A DNA stretch of 64,000 nucleotides. It comes from Mycobacterium scrofulaceum. GTDB taxonomy: Bacteria > Actinomycetota > Actinomycetes > Mycobacteriales > Mycobacteriaceae. The notes beneath the pieces were generated by a model. That model was not told where the DNA came from. It worked only from the letters and a program-made list of their open reading frames with translations, and searched no databases. The position numbers and the translations under genes are program-made. The stretch covers positions 40,759 to 104,758 of the forward strand of contig NZ_MVIJ01000017.1 of NCBI RefSeq assembly GCF_002086735.1. The letters run 5' to 3'. Below, in pieces: positions 19,805 through 27,382 of the stretch (positions are counted from its first letter, which is position 1; each line of letters opens with the position of its first letter).

Positions 19805-20194
19805 ATGGCCGCCCGTCAAAAGGCAGATCCGGCAAAGACCCGGCGGGCCGTGCTGGCCGTCGCCGGCTGGCTGCGGGACGAATCGCGCCCCGCGCCCGAC
19901 CGCGAAAGCCTCGGCGCCGCCGTGCGGCTCACCGCGCGCACCCTGGCCGAGGTGGCACCCGGCGCCAGCGTCGAAGTGCGGATTCCGCCGTTCGTCGCGG
20001 TGCAGTGCATTCCCGGGCCCCGGCACACCCGGGGCACGCCGCCCAACGTGGTGGAGACCGATTCACGGACGTGGCTGCTGCTGGCTGCCGGATTGGTGCC
20101 CTTCCACGAGGCGAAGGACGCCGGTGCGCTGACGCTGTCCGGCTCCCGGGCCGGTGACATCGAACACTATCTGCCGTTGTTCGATGTCAGCTGA
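19805..20194 (+). CDS. Sterol-carrier-family protein (Rv0807 type)
   Basis: This 129-residue actinobacterial protein is conserved upstream of purF. It ends in a compact motif (LTLSGSRAGDIEHYLPLFDV), and RIPPFVAVQCIPGPRHTRGTPPNVVE forms the central core. The family is annotated as sterol-carrier-like on fold grounds only. The gene is divergent from the Mce gene across 19 bases and precedes purF by 139 bases. The role is unproven. Confidence 0.8.
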   Translation: MAARQKADPAKTRRAVLAVAGWLRDESRPAPDRESLGAAVRLTARTLAEVAPGASVEVRIPPFVAVQCIPGPRHTRGTPPNVVETDSRTWLLLAAGLVPFHEAKDAGALTLSGSRAGDIEHYLPLFDVS

Positions 20195-20333
20195 ATAGTA
20201 ACCGTGAACTGCAGGTTTAACCTCGGTGGAGGGAATATTCGGTGCCCAACACGCGCTGCTAATTCGCGGTCGCGGGCATCGGACCCGTAGACTCCGTTAC
20301 GTCACCAACCGTTCCCCAGGGAGCCGCCCAATC

Positions 20334-21860
20334 GTGACCGTCGGAGAACCCGAGCAGGATCTGAACTCGCCCCGTGAAGAGTGTGGTGTCTTTGGGGTTT
20401 GGGCCCCTGGCGAGGATGTCGCAAAACTCACCTATTACGGCCTGTACGCCCTGCAGCACCGGGGGCAGGAAGCCGCGGGTATCGCCGTCGCCGACGGCTC
20501 TCAGGTCCTGGTCTTCAAAGACCTGGGCTTGGTCAGCCAGGTGTTCGACGAGCAGACCCTCGCGGCGATGCCGGGCCACGTCGCCATCGGCCATTGCCGC
20601 TACTCCACCACGGGCGACACCACGTGGGAGAACGCGCAGCCGGTGTTCCGCAACACCGCCGCCGGCACAGGTGTTGCTCTGGGACACAACGGAAATCTGG
20701 TCAACACCGCCGACCTCGCCGCCCGCGCCCGCGACGCGGGGCTGATCGCCCGGCGCTGCCCCGCGCCGGCGACGACGGACTCCGACATCTTGGGTGCGCT
20801 GCTGGCCCACGGCTCGGCGGATTCCAGCCTCGAGCAGGCAGCCCTGGACCTGTTGCCGACCGTCCGCGGCGCGTTCTGCCTGACGTTCATGGACGAGAAC
20901 ACGCTCTATGCCTGCCGCGATCCTCATGGGGTGCGCCCACTTTCGCTCGGACGGCTGGATCGTGGCTGGGTGGTGGCCTCCGAAACCGCCGCACTCGACA
21001 TCGTGGGCGCGTCGTTCGTGCGCGACATCGAGCCGGGCGAGCTGCTGGCGATCGACGCCGACGGGGTGCGCTCGACGCGCTTCGCCAACCCCACCCCGAA
21101 GGGCTGCGTCTTCGAATACGTCTACCTTGCCCGCCCGGACAGCACGATAGCCGGCCGATCCGTGCACGCCACCCGGGTGGAGATCGGTCGCCGGCTGGCC
21201 CGTGAATGCCCGGTGGACGCCGACCTGGTGATCGGGGTTCCGGAGTCGGGCACGCCCGCCGCCGTCGGGTACGCGCAGGAGGCCGGGATTCCTTATGGGC
21301 AGGGCCTGATGAAGAACGCCTATGTCGGGCGGACGTTCATCCAGCCGTCCCAGACCATCCGCCAGCTCGGCATCCGCTTGAAACTCAACCCGCTTCGCGA
21401 GGTCATCCGCGGCAAGCGGCTGATCGTCGTCGATGACTCGATCGTGCGCGGCAACACCCAGCGCGCGCTGCTGCGCATGCTGCGCGAGGCCGGCGCCGTC
21501 GAAGTCCACGTGCGGATCGCGTCGCCGCCGGTGAAGTGGCCCTGCTTCTACGGCATCGACTTCCCGTCGCCGGCGGAGTTGATCGCCAACGCCGTGCAAG
21601 ACAAAGAGGAGATGCTCGAGGCGGTGCGGCACGCCATCGGCGCCGACTCCCTCGGCTACATCTCGCTGCGCGGCCTGGTCGCCGCTTCCGAGCAACCCTC
21701 GTCGCGGCTGTGCACCGCCTGCTTCGACGGCCAGTATCCGATCGAATTGCCCGAGGAGACGGCCTTGGGCAAGAACGTCATCGAGCACATGCTCGCCAAC
21801 GCCGCCCGCGGCGCCGGTCTCGACGATCTGGCGCCCGACGAAGTCCCGATCGTCCACTGA
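20334..21860 (+). CDS. purF: Amidophosphoribosyltransferase
   Basis: This 508-residue enzyme catalyses the committed step of purine synthesis (PRPP plus glutamine to phosphoribosylamine). A short propeptide precedes the N-terminal nucleophile Cys17 (REECGVFGV). The glutaminase domain (HRGQEAAG, HCRYSTTG, GHNGNLVN) is followed by the PRPP loop VVDDSIVRGNT. Cysteines at WPCFYGIDFP and LCTACFDG suit the [4Fe-4S] cluster of the B. subtilis-type enzyme. The GTG at 20334 was chosen because it lies close to the conserved Cys. An upstream in-frame start at 20226 would add 36 unsupported residues. Confidence 0.97.
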   Translation: MTVGEPEQDLNSPREECGVFGVWAPGEDVAKLTYYGLYALQHRGQEAAGIAVADGSQVLVFKDLGLVSQVFDEQTLAAMPGHVAIGHCRYSTTGDTTWENAQPVFRNTAAGTGVALGHNGNLVNTADLAARARDAGLIARRCPAPATTDSDILGALLAHGSADSSLEQAALDLLPTVRGAFCLTFMDENTLYACRDPHGVRPLSLGRLDRGWVVASETAALDIVGASFVRDIEPGELLAIDADGVRSTRFANPTPKGCVFEYVYLARPDSTIAGRSVHATRVEIGRRLARECPVDADLVIGVPESGTPAAVGYAQEAGIPYGQGLMKNAYVGRTFIQPSQTIRQLGIRLKLNPLREVIRGKRLIVVDDSIVRGNTQRALLRMLREAGAVEVHVRIASPPVKWPCFYGIDFPSPAELIANAVQDKEEMLEAVRHAIGADSLGYISLRGLVAASEQPSSRLCTACFDGQYPIELPEETALGKNVIEHMLANAARGAGLDDLAPDEVPIVH

Positions 21861-21931
21861 CGGACGTCCGGCGCGCCCCTTCCCAGACGTTTGATAACGG
21901 CGGTCGGCGGCGCCCGGTAGCCTTTATCGCG

Positions 21932-23026
21932 ATGACGGATCCCGGAAAAAGCCCCGGACGAAACCCGGGCAGCCACGGCATCACCTACGCGTCGGCCGGG
22001 GTGGACATTGAGGCCGGTGACCGAGCCGTCGAGATGTTCAAGCCCCTGGCGACCAGGGCCACCAGGCCCGAGGTGCGCGGCGGCCTGGGCGGGTTCGCCG
22101 GCTTGTTCGCCTTGCGCAACGACTACCGCGAACCGCTGCTCGCGGCGTCCACCGACGGCGTGGGAACCAAGTTGGCGGTCGCCCAGGCGATGGACAAGCA
22201 CGACACCGTCGGCCTGGACCTGGTCGCGATGGTGGTCGACGACCTCGTGGTCTGCGGCGCCGAGCCGCTGTTCCTGCAGGACTACATCGCGGTGGGCCGG
22301 ACGGTGCCCGAGCGGCTCAGCGCGATCGTGGCCGGCATCGCCGAGGGATGCGTCCGCGCCGGCTGCGCTCTGCTCGGCGGGGAGACCGCCGAGCATCCCG
22401 GGCTGATGGAACCGGACCACTACGACATCTCGGCCACCGGTGTCGGGGTCGTCGAGGCCGACGACGTGCTGGGCCCCGATCGCGTCAAGCCCGGCGACAC
22501 GATCATCGCGATGGGCTCCTCCGGCCTGCATTCCAACGGGTACTCGCTGGCCCGCACGGTGCTCCTCGAGATCGACCGGATGAACCTGGCCGGTTATGTG
22601 GAGGAATTCGGCCGCACGCTGGGTGAAGAGCTGTTGGAGCCCACGCGGATCTATGCCAAGGACTGCCTGGCGTTGGCGGCCGAGACCCATGTCCGCACCT
22701 TCTGCCATGTCACCGGCGGCGGGCTGGCCGGCAACCTGCAACGCGTCATCCCGCACGGACTGGTCGCGGAGATCGACCGTGGGACGTGGACCCCGGCACC
22801 GGTTTTCGCCATGATCGCCCAGCGTGGCCGGGTGACGCGGGACGAGATGGAGAAGACGTTCAACATGGGCGTGGGCATGGTCGCGGTCGTCGCGCCCGAG
22901 GACACCGACCGCGCCCTGGCCATCCTGACCGCCCGGCACTTGGACTGCTGGGTCTTGGGGACCGTCTGCAAAGGCGGTAAAGAGGGGCCCCGGGCAAAGC
23001 TCGTCGGGCAGCACCCCAGGTTCTAG
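21932..23026 (+). CDS. purM: Phosphoribosylformylglycinamidine cyclo-ligase (AIR synthetase)
   Basis: This 364-residue enzyme closes the imidazole ring of FGAM to give AIR using ATP. It has the family segments ITYASAGVDIEAGD, STDGVGTKLAVAQAM, DLVAMVVDDLVVCGAEPLFLQDY, GGETAEHPG, MGSSGLHSNGYSLAR and CHVTGGGLAGNLQRV. The ATG at 21932 gives the normal family length, so the longer open frame from 21536 inside purF is not used. It lies 71 bases after purF and is probably co-transcribed. Confidence 0.97.
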   Translation: MTDPGKSPGRNPGSHGITYASAGVDIEAGDRAVEMFKPLATRATRPEVRGGLGGFAGLFALRNDYREPLLAASTDGVGTKLAVAQAMDKHDTVGLDLVAMVVDDLVVCGAEPLFLQDYIAVGRTVPERLSAIVAGIAEGCVRAGCALLGGETAEHPGLMEPDHYDISATGVGVVEADDVLGPDRVKPGDTIIAMGSSGLHSNGYSLARTVLLEIDRMNLAGYVEEFGRTLGEELLEPTRIYAKDCLALAAETHVRTFCHVTGGGLAGNLQRVIPHGLVAEIDRGTWTPAPVFAMIAQRGRVTRDEMEKTFNMGVGMVAVVAPEDTDRALAILTARHLDCWVLGTVCKGGKEGPRAKLVGQHPRF

Positions 23027-23087
23027 AAGGCGGCAGCCGCGCTAGCGCCGGACCGAAGGGGACGGGACAGGCACGGCGGCTTGAGTC

Positions 23088-23273
23088 TTAGCGGCGCCAG
23101 TCGTCGCTGTCTGCCCAGGAGTCGGCGACACCGTCGTCCTCCATTTCGGCGGAGTCGTCGGCACCCGTTCCTGCCAGCTCTTGCTGAAGCCGCTGGAAGT
23201 CGGTCTGCGGAGAACTGTATTTGAGTTCTCGAGCAACCTTGGTCTGCTTTGCCTTAGCCCGGCCGCGGCCCAT
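23088..23273 (-). CDS. DUF3073 protein
   Basis: This 61-residue protein begins MGRGRAKAKQTKVARELKYS, the invariant start of the actinobacterial DUF3073 family, and ends in an acidic tail rich in Asp and Glu. It is small, soluble and of unknown function. It is convergent with purM and has its own promoter region toward the aminomethyltransferase-like gene. Confidence 0.92.
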   Translation of the reverse strand: MGRGRAKAKQTKVARELKYSSPQTDFQRLQQELAGTGADDSAEMEDDGVADSWADSDDWRR

Positions 23274-23417
23274 GGGGGAACCCCCTCGCGCAATAACGGA
23301 GCGGCCCGAATCAGGCGGCTCCGATCTCCTGGTGTCGTTATTGTCCTGCCGACAGTTTACCGTGCCTTACGGTTGGGCGTCGGTGCCCCCTGCCGCTGTG
23401 GCGGACGTCATTCAGAA

Positions 23418-24512
23418 TTATCTCGCACCGCCGCGCAACCGTTCGACGGCCAACCGTCCCGCACCGATCTGTTCCGTGGGCGGCAGCGAATCGGCGTCGA
23501 TTACCGCAGCCACCGAAGCCTGCGGGCCGGTCGCCAGCTCGATGTCCGCCGGCACCCCGCGCTTGATGAGCGCCAGGGCCGCCGGCCCGAGGTCCACGTG
23601 ATCCACCACGGTGCCGAGGCGGCCGACCGCGCGACCGCCGGCGAGCACGGGGTCACCCGTCGCGGGCCGGTCGACCGAACCGTCGAGGTGCAACAGCACC
23701 AGCATCCGGGGCGGTTTGCCCAGGTTGTGCACCCGCGCGACGGTCTCCTGCCCCCGGTAACAGCCCTTGTCGAGATGGACGGCGCCTTCGCCGGGACCGC
23801 CGATCCACCCCACCTCGTGCGGAATCGTGCGCTCGTCGGTGTCGACGCCCAAACGTGGGCGCAGCGCCACCACCCGATGCGCTTCGTACGCCCATACCCC
23901 GGCGGGTCGCACGCCCGCCCGCACCAGACGTTCTTGCCAGCCGGCGGACTCGCCGCGCGGAACCACCAGATCCAGTTCGATCTGGCCGGCGGGGCCGCCG
24001 GGCATCCGTCGCACAAAGCCCCCGCCGGCCAGGGGAATCGCCGTCAGCTCGGCGGGCAGGGCGTCCACGCCGAGCGCGTCGAGCACCGCCCGGTCGGACA
24101 GGCGCGGGCCCAACAGCGAAAGCACCGCCATGTCGGCGGCGGCCGGGGCGACGTCGGACCAGAAGACCATCTTGCGCAGGTAGTCCAGCAGCGGTTCGCC
24201 GCGCCAGGGTTCGGTATCCAGGTAGGTGGTGCCGCCGAGTTCGGTTTGAATCCAGTGGTCCTCAACGCGGCCCTGACCGTCGAGGCTGAGGTTCTGTGTG
24301 CTGGCGCCCTCGGCGAGGTCGCTGACGTGCTGGGTGGAGATGCTGTGCAGCCACTTCTGGCGATCGCTGCCGGTCAGGGTGAGGACCGCGCGGTGCGAGC
24401 GGTCCACCACGACCGCGGCGGTTTCGGCCGCGCGCTGCTCGCCCAGCGGATCGCCGTAATGCCAGACGGCGCCCGCGTCGGGTCCGGCGTCGGGTGCAGG
24501 AACTGCGTTCAC
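23418..24512 (-). CDS. ygfZ: YgfZ/GcvT-like folate-binding protein
   Basis: This 364-residue protein is a GcvT-like folate-binding protein with the diagnostic YgfZ signature KGCYRGQE. YgfZ proteins bind tetrahydrofolate and assist iron-sulfur enzyme maturation. It is the Rv0811c orthologue by order. The GTG start at 24512 lies 82 bases from the divergent aminotransferase gene, so the two share an intergenic region. Confidence 0.9.
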   Translation of the reverse strand: MNAVPAPDAGPDAGAVWHYGDPLGEQRAAETAAVVVDRSHRAVLTLTGSDRQKWLHSISTQHVSDLAEGASTQNLSLDGQGRVEDHWIQTELGGTTYLDTEPWRGEPLLDYLRKMVFWSDVAPAAADMAVLSLLGPRLSDRAVLDALGVDALPAELTAIPLAGGGFVRRMPGGPAGQIELDLVVPRGESAGWQERLVRAGVRPAGVWAYEAHRVVALRPRLGVDTDERTIPHEVGWIGGPGEGAVHLDKGCYRGQETVARVHNLGKPPRMLVLLHLDGSVDRPATGDPVLAGGRAVGRLGTVVDHVDLGPAALALIKRGVPADIELATGPQASVAAVIDADSLPPTEQIGAGRLAVERLRGGAR

Positions 24513-24593
24513 ACGTCAACTCTACGGATTTGGTACTCGCCATGGCCGTCGACCGTGCGGCCGGCCGCACGCTCGCGGCTAGGCTTTACCTCC

Positions 24594-25484
24594 ATGGCAG
24601 GCCAGGCGGGTGTGATCGTCACGCTGGACGGCGCGGTTCATCCGCCGGATGCGCCGCTGCTGCACGCCGACGACCTGGCGGCGGTTCGCGGTGACGGCAT
24701 CTTCGAGACGCTGCTGGTCCGCGACGGCAGGCCCTGCCTGGTCGAGTCCCATTTGCAGCGGCTCACCCAGTCCGCCCGGCTGATGGACCTTCCGGAACCG
24801 GACCTGCCGAGCTGGCGCGGTGCGATCGAGGTGGCCACCCGGCAGTGGGTCGCGGGCACCGCCGACGAAGGCGCGATGCGCCTGATCTACAGCCGCGGCC
24901 GGGAGGGCGGGACGGCGCCGACCACCTACGTGATGGTCACCGCCGTCCCGGAACGGGTGACGGCCGTTCGGCGTGAGGGGCTGGCCGCGGTGATGTTGGA
25001 CCGTGGACTGCCCGCGACCGGTACCGACGCGATGCCGTGGCTGCTGGCCGGGGCCAAGACGCTGTCCTACGCCGTCAACATGGCCGCATTGCGTCATGCC
25101 GCGCACCGGGGCGCCGGCGACGTGATCTTCGTCAGCTCGGACGGCTACATCCTGGAAGGCCCGCGCTCGACGGTGGTGATCGCGACCGACGACGAAGCCG
25201 GGGCGGGCGGGAACCCATGCCTGCTGACGCCGCCGCCCTGGTATCCGATCTTGCGTGGCACCACGCAGCAGGCCCTCTTCGAGGTGGCCCGGGCCAAGGG
25301 GTACGACTGCGACTACCGCGCGTTGCGGCCGGCTGATCTCCGTGCCGCGCAAGGGATTTGGCTGGTGTCGAGCATGACGCTGGCGGCCCGCGTGCATACC
25401 CTCGACGGCCGCCCGCTGCCCCACTCTCCGCTGGCGGCCGAATTCGCCGCGCTGGTCGACTCGGCGATCGTCAGCGATCGCTGA
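24594..25484 (+). CDS. Class IV PLP-dependent aminotransferase / aminodeoxychorismate lyase-like
   Basis: This 296-residue fold-type IV PLP enzyme has the Schiff-base Lys in LLAGAKTLSYAVNM, the conserved Glu in GYILEGPRSTVV and RGDGIFETLLV near the start. It is the Rv0812 orthologue. Family members are branched-chain or D-amino-acid aminotransferases or PabC. Proximity to the folate-binding YgfZ gene is compatible with PabC but does not prove it. The ATG at 24594 gives the expected N-terminus; the upstream open frame is antisense to ygfZ. Confidence 0.88.
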   Translation: MAGQAGVIVTLDGAVHPPDAPLLHADDLAAVRGDGIFETLLVRDGRPCLVESHLQRLTQSARLMDLPEPDLPSWRGAIEVATRQWVAGTADEGAMRLIYSRGREGGTAPTTYVMVTAVPERVTAVRREGLAAVMLDRGLPATGTDAMPWLLAGAKTLSYAVNMAALRHAAHRGAGDVIFVSSDGYILEGPRSTVVIATDDEAGAGGNPCLLTPPPWYPILRGTTQQALFEVARAKGYDCDYRALRPADLRAAQGIWLVSSMTLAARVHTLDGRPLPHSPLAAEFAALVDSAIVSDR

Positions 25485-25497
25485 GCGCTGAATTGTG

Positions 25498-25526
25498 TTG
25501 TCGGCTTGCGGAATCGCGGGTACGGT
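25498..25526 (+). promoter_or_regulatory. Sigma-A-like promoter facing the 25.5-25.7 kb intergenic region
   Basis: TTGTCG (25498-25503) and TACGGT (25521-25526) are separated by 17 bases, a near-consensus mycobacterial housekeeping promoter. It points away from the aminotransferase gene into a region with no long ORF on that strand, which suggests a short RNA or peptide transcript. Confidence 0.5.
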
Positions 25527-25559
25527 CGGCCGTACACAAGAAGGGAGGTGGTCCGAGAA

Positions 25560-25598
25560 TTGATAGCTTCATGGACATGTGAGGTGGCTGCGCGCTAG
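25560..25598 (+). CDS. Candidate 12-codon peptide IASWTCEVAAR
   Basis: A TTG at 25560, 10 bases after GGGAGGTG, opens a frame reading (start)IASWTCEVAAR and then TAG. A second possibility in another frame is ATG-GAC-ATG-TGA. The strong ribosome-binding sequence before such a short frame is the only evidence. It may be a regulatory peptide within the candidate RNA. Confidence 0.3.
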   Translation: MIASWTCEVAAR

Positions 25599-25658
25599 CT
25601 GCAGTGGCTCGGAAGAGCTGGCGATTCACGCGCGCTAGCGAATTTCCCGCAGTCACCC

Positions 25659-25706
25659 GGCCCCCGAGCTTCCGGTTTGTCCAACCAGGAGCCTTGCTCG
25701 GGGGCC
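25659..25706 (+). terminator. 11-bp perfect stem, probable bidirectional terminator
   Basis: The GC-rich inverted repeat has 11 perfect pairs and a 26-base loop. It lies 20 bases beyond the 3' end of the TIR gene on the other strand. It could end that transcript as well as the short transcript from 25533. It has no T-tract, as is common in mycobacteria. Confidence 0.45.
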
Positions 25707-25725
25707 GCGCCATGTCCGGACGCGG

Positions 25726-27240
25726 TTACTGGCTCACCTTCGCGGCGATCTGCCCGGCGAGTTTGCCCGCTTGACCGGTCTCGGCGTCCGGGCCGCACAG
25801 CAACAAGTCGACGACCACACTCGACACCGCGTGCAACGCATGGTGGCAGATCCGGGTGCCGTCGGCCTGCGTGCGCTGTTGATAGATCTTCGGCACGGTT
25901 CCGGTGACCTCGCCGAACTTCCATTCGCTGGACTTGCCGTTGAAGGTCAACGTGATCGATTGACCCGCGCATGCCCTCCACCTGTCCGCGGATGCCTGCA
26001 CGAACGCGGTCGCTTTGTCGGGCGACGAAAACTGCGCGACCGCTTCGTAGAGGCGGTGAACTTGGTTCTCGCCGGTCGTGTGCACCGCTTGGCCGCTGAC
26101 CCCGGTGTAGCCGTCCGCCCCCTTGTAGGCGGATTCTTCGATGGGCTCGAAGACGCCCTTGCAATCCGGATTCGACAGCGTCGGCCTGAAATTGCGCAGC
26201 TGCATGGCTTTCTCGGAGGCCACCAGGTTCGGATCGCCGACGATCGCCCCGACATCGGCGGGGCCGAGCAGGTAGGAGTCCAGCGTCGGCGCATTCCCGG
26301 CGGCCGGTGCGCCGGGCGCCGCCGCAGTCGGCGCGCCGCCGGCCTTGGGGGAGGGCTTCGTCTTGCCGCCCTGGGCGGCTAACACCGCGACGACCGCGAT
26401 CACGGCGATCACCGCCGCGGCCGCCCCGCCGATGATCAGCAACCGCTTGCTGGACCCGCCCGCCCCGGCCGGTACGCCTGGCGCGGCGGACGGGACGCGG
26501 GCCGGCGCAGGGGCGGCGGGTCGGGGTGCGTCCGGTGGCGCCTGCGGCTTGCCGGCGGCTGCCGCCATGCCCGGCGCGCCGTCCTTGGCTTCGATCTCGG
26601 CCAGCACGTTGTCGATCTCGGTGCGGGTGCGGTAGGTGACGTCGTGGCGCAGGCGCAGCATGCGCAGCAGCTGGCCGATATCGCCGCGGGCGCTGGGATC
26701 GTCACCGTCCTCGTCGAGGCCCTGCCTGAGTTCGATCAACAGCTGGGTCTGCTGCTGCGGGCTGAGCTCTTTTTCGGCGAGGGTGTTGCCCAACCGGGTG
26801 ATGTAGCCGAACGGCACCGGGGGCTCGTCGGGCAGCGGGTCCGGCAGCGGCACCGGCTTGCTTTGCAGCGCGTGCACCGCGGTCACGAGTTGGATGCCGG
26901 CGTCGACCGTCGGTTCGCGGTAGTCGATGATCTGCAATGCGGCAAGGGGATTCACGCGCATGCTGTCGATGTCGCCGATCCGGACGGGCAGGATCGGCCG
27001 GTTCAGCGCCCTCGCGTAGCGCAACTCGGCCTGACTCGGCTTGGATTGCAGCCAGTTGTTGGACAGCGCCACGATGAACACGTCGCACGACCGGATCTGC
27101 TCGAGAATCTTGTTCCACCAGGACTCGCCGCCGCCGAGCTCTTGGTCGAACCAAACCTGCTGCTGACCGCGCCGAAGCGCGGTCGTCAGGGCGTCGACCG
27201 TCGCCCTGTCCTGGCTCGAGTAGCTGATGAACAGCGGCAT
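25726..27240 (-). CDS. TIR domain - transmembrane - PknH-like sensor fusion protein
   Basis: This 504-residue protein starts with a TIR domain (residues 1-125: LFISYSSQDRATVDALTTAL, then WFDQELGGGESWW and IVALSNNWLQSKPSQAELRYA). Glu72 sits where catalytically active TIR NADases carry their Glu. A helical segment (about 145-225) and a Pro/Ala-rich linker lead to one membrane span (266-289). The outer domain (about 318-504) resembles the extracellular PknH sensor, with four cysteines (360, 424, 465, 482) suited to two disulfides. Thus a cytoplasmic TIR appears to be controlled by an external ligand sensor. The gene lies 142 bases after the RyR-domain gene on the same strand. Confidence 0.8.
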   Translation of the reverse strand: MPLFISYSSQDRATVDALTTALRRGQQQVWFDQELGGGESWWNKILEQIRSCDVFIVALSNNWLQSKPSQAELRYARALNRPILPVRIGDIDSMRVNPLAALQIIDYREPTVDAGIQLVTAVHALQSKPVPLPDPLPDEPPVPFGYITRLGNTLAEKELSPQQQTQLLIELRQGLDEDGDDPSARGDIGQLLRMLRLRHDVTYRTRTEIDNVLAEIEAKDGAPGMAAAAGKPQAPPDAPRPAAPAPARVPSAAPGVPAGAGGSSKRLLIIGGAAAAVIAVIAVVAVLAAQGGKTKPSPKAGGAPTAAAPGAPAAGNAPTLDSYLLGPADVGAIVGDPNLVASEKAMQLRNFRPTLSNPDCKGVFEPIEESAYKGADGYTGVSGQAVHTTGENQVHRLYEAVAQFSSPDKATAFVQASADRWRACAGQSITLTFNGKSSEWKFGEVTGTVPKIYQQRTQADGTRICHHALHAVSSVVVDLLLCGPDAETGQAGKLAGQIAAKVSQ

Positions 27241-27382
27241 GACGGTCTCCTACGGGGAGGCGTAGCAAACATACGGGCGTAATGGGCGCATGCGGCTATT
27301 GGGCATGCGCCGATACCGTATCAGTGTCGGGCCGCATCGGACGGCGCAAATTCGCGGCTGCTCGGGGCGCGGCGGCCGAAAC

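Larger units (their letters stand above)
25533..25710 (+). ncRNA. Candidate structured small RNA or leader
   Basis: The stretch downstream of the promoter contains a strong Shine-Dalgarno-like AAGAAGGGAGGTG and two potential hairpins. In the first, CGCTAGC pairs with GCTAGCG across about 40 bases. The second is a perfect 11-bp stem, GGCCCCCGAGC (25659-25669) with GCTCGGGGGCC (25696-25706). The next gene on this strand is absent, since the TIR gene converges and ends at 25726. I cannot assign an RNA family. Confidence 0.35.
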
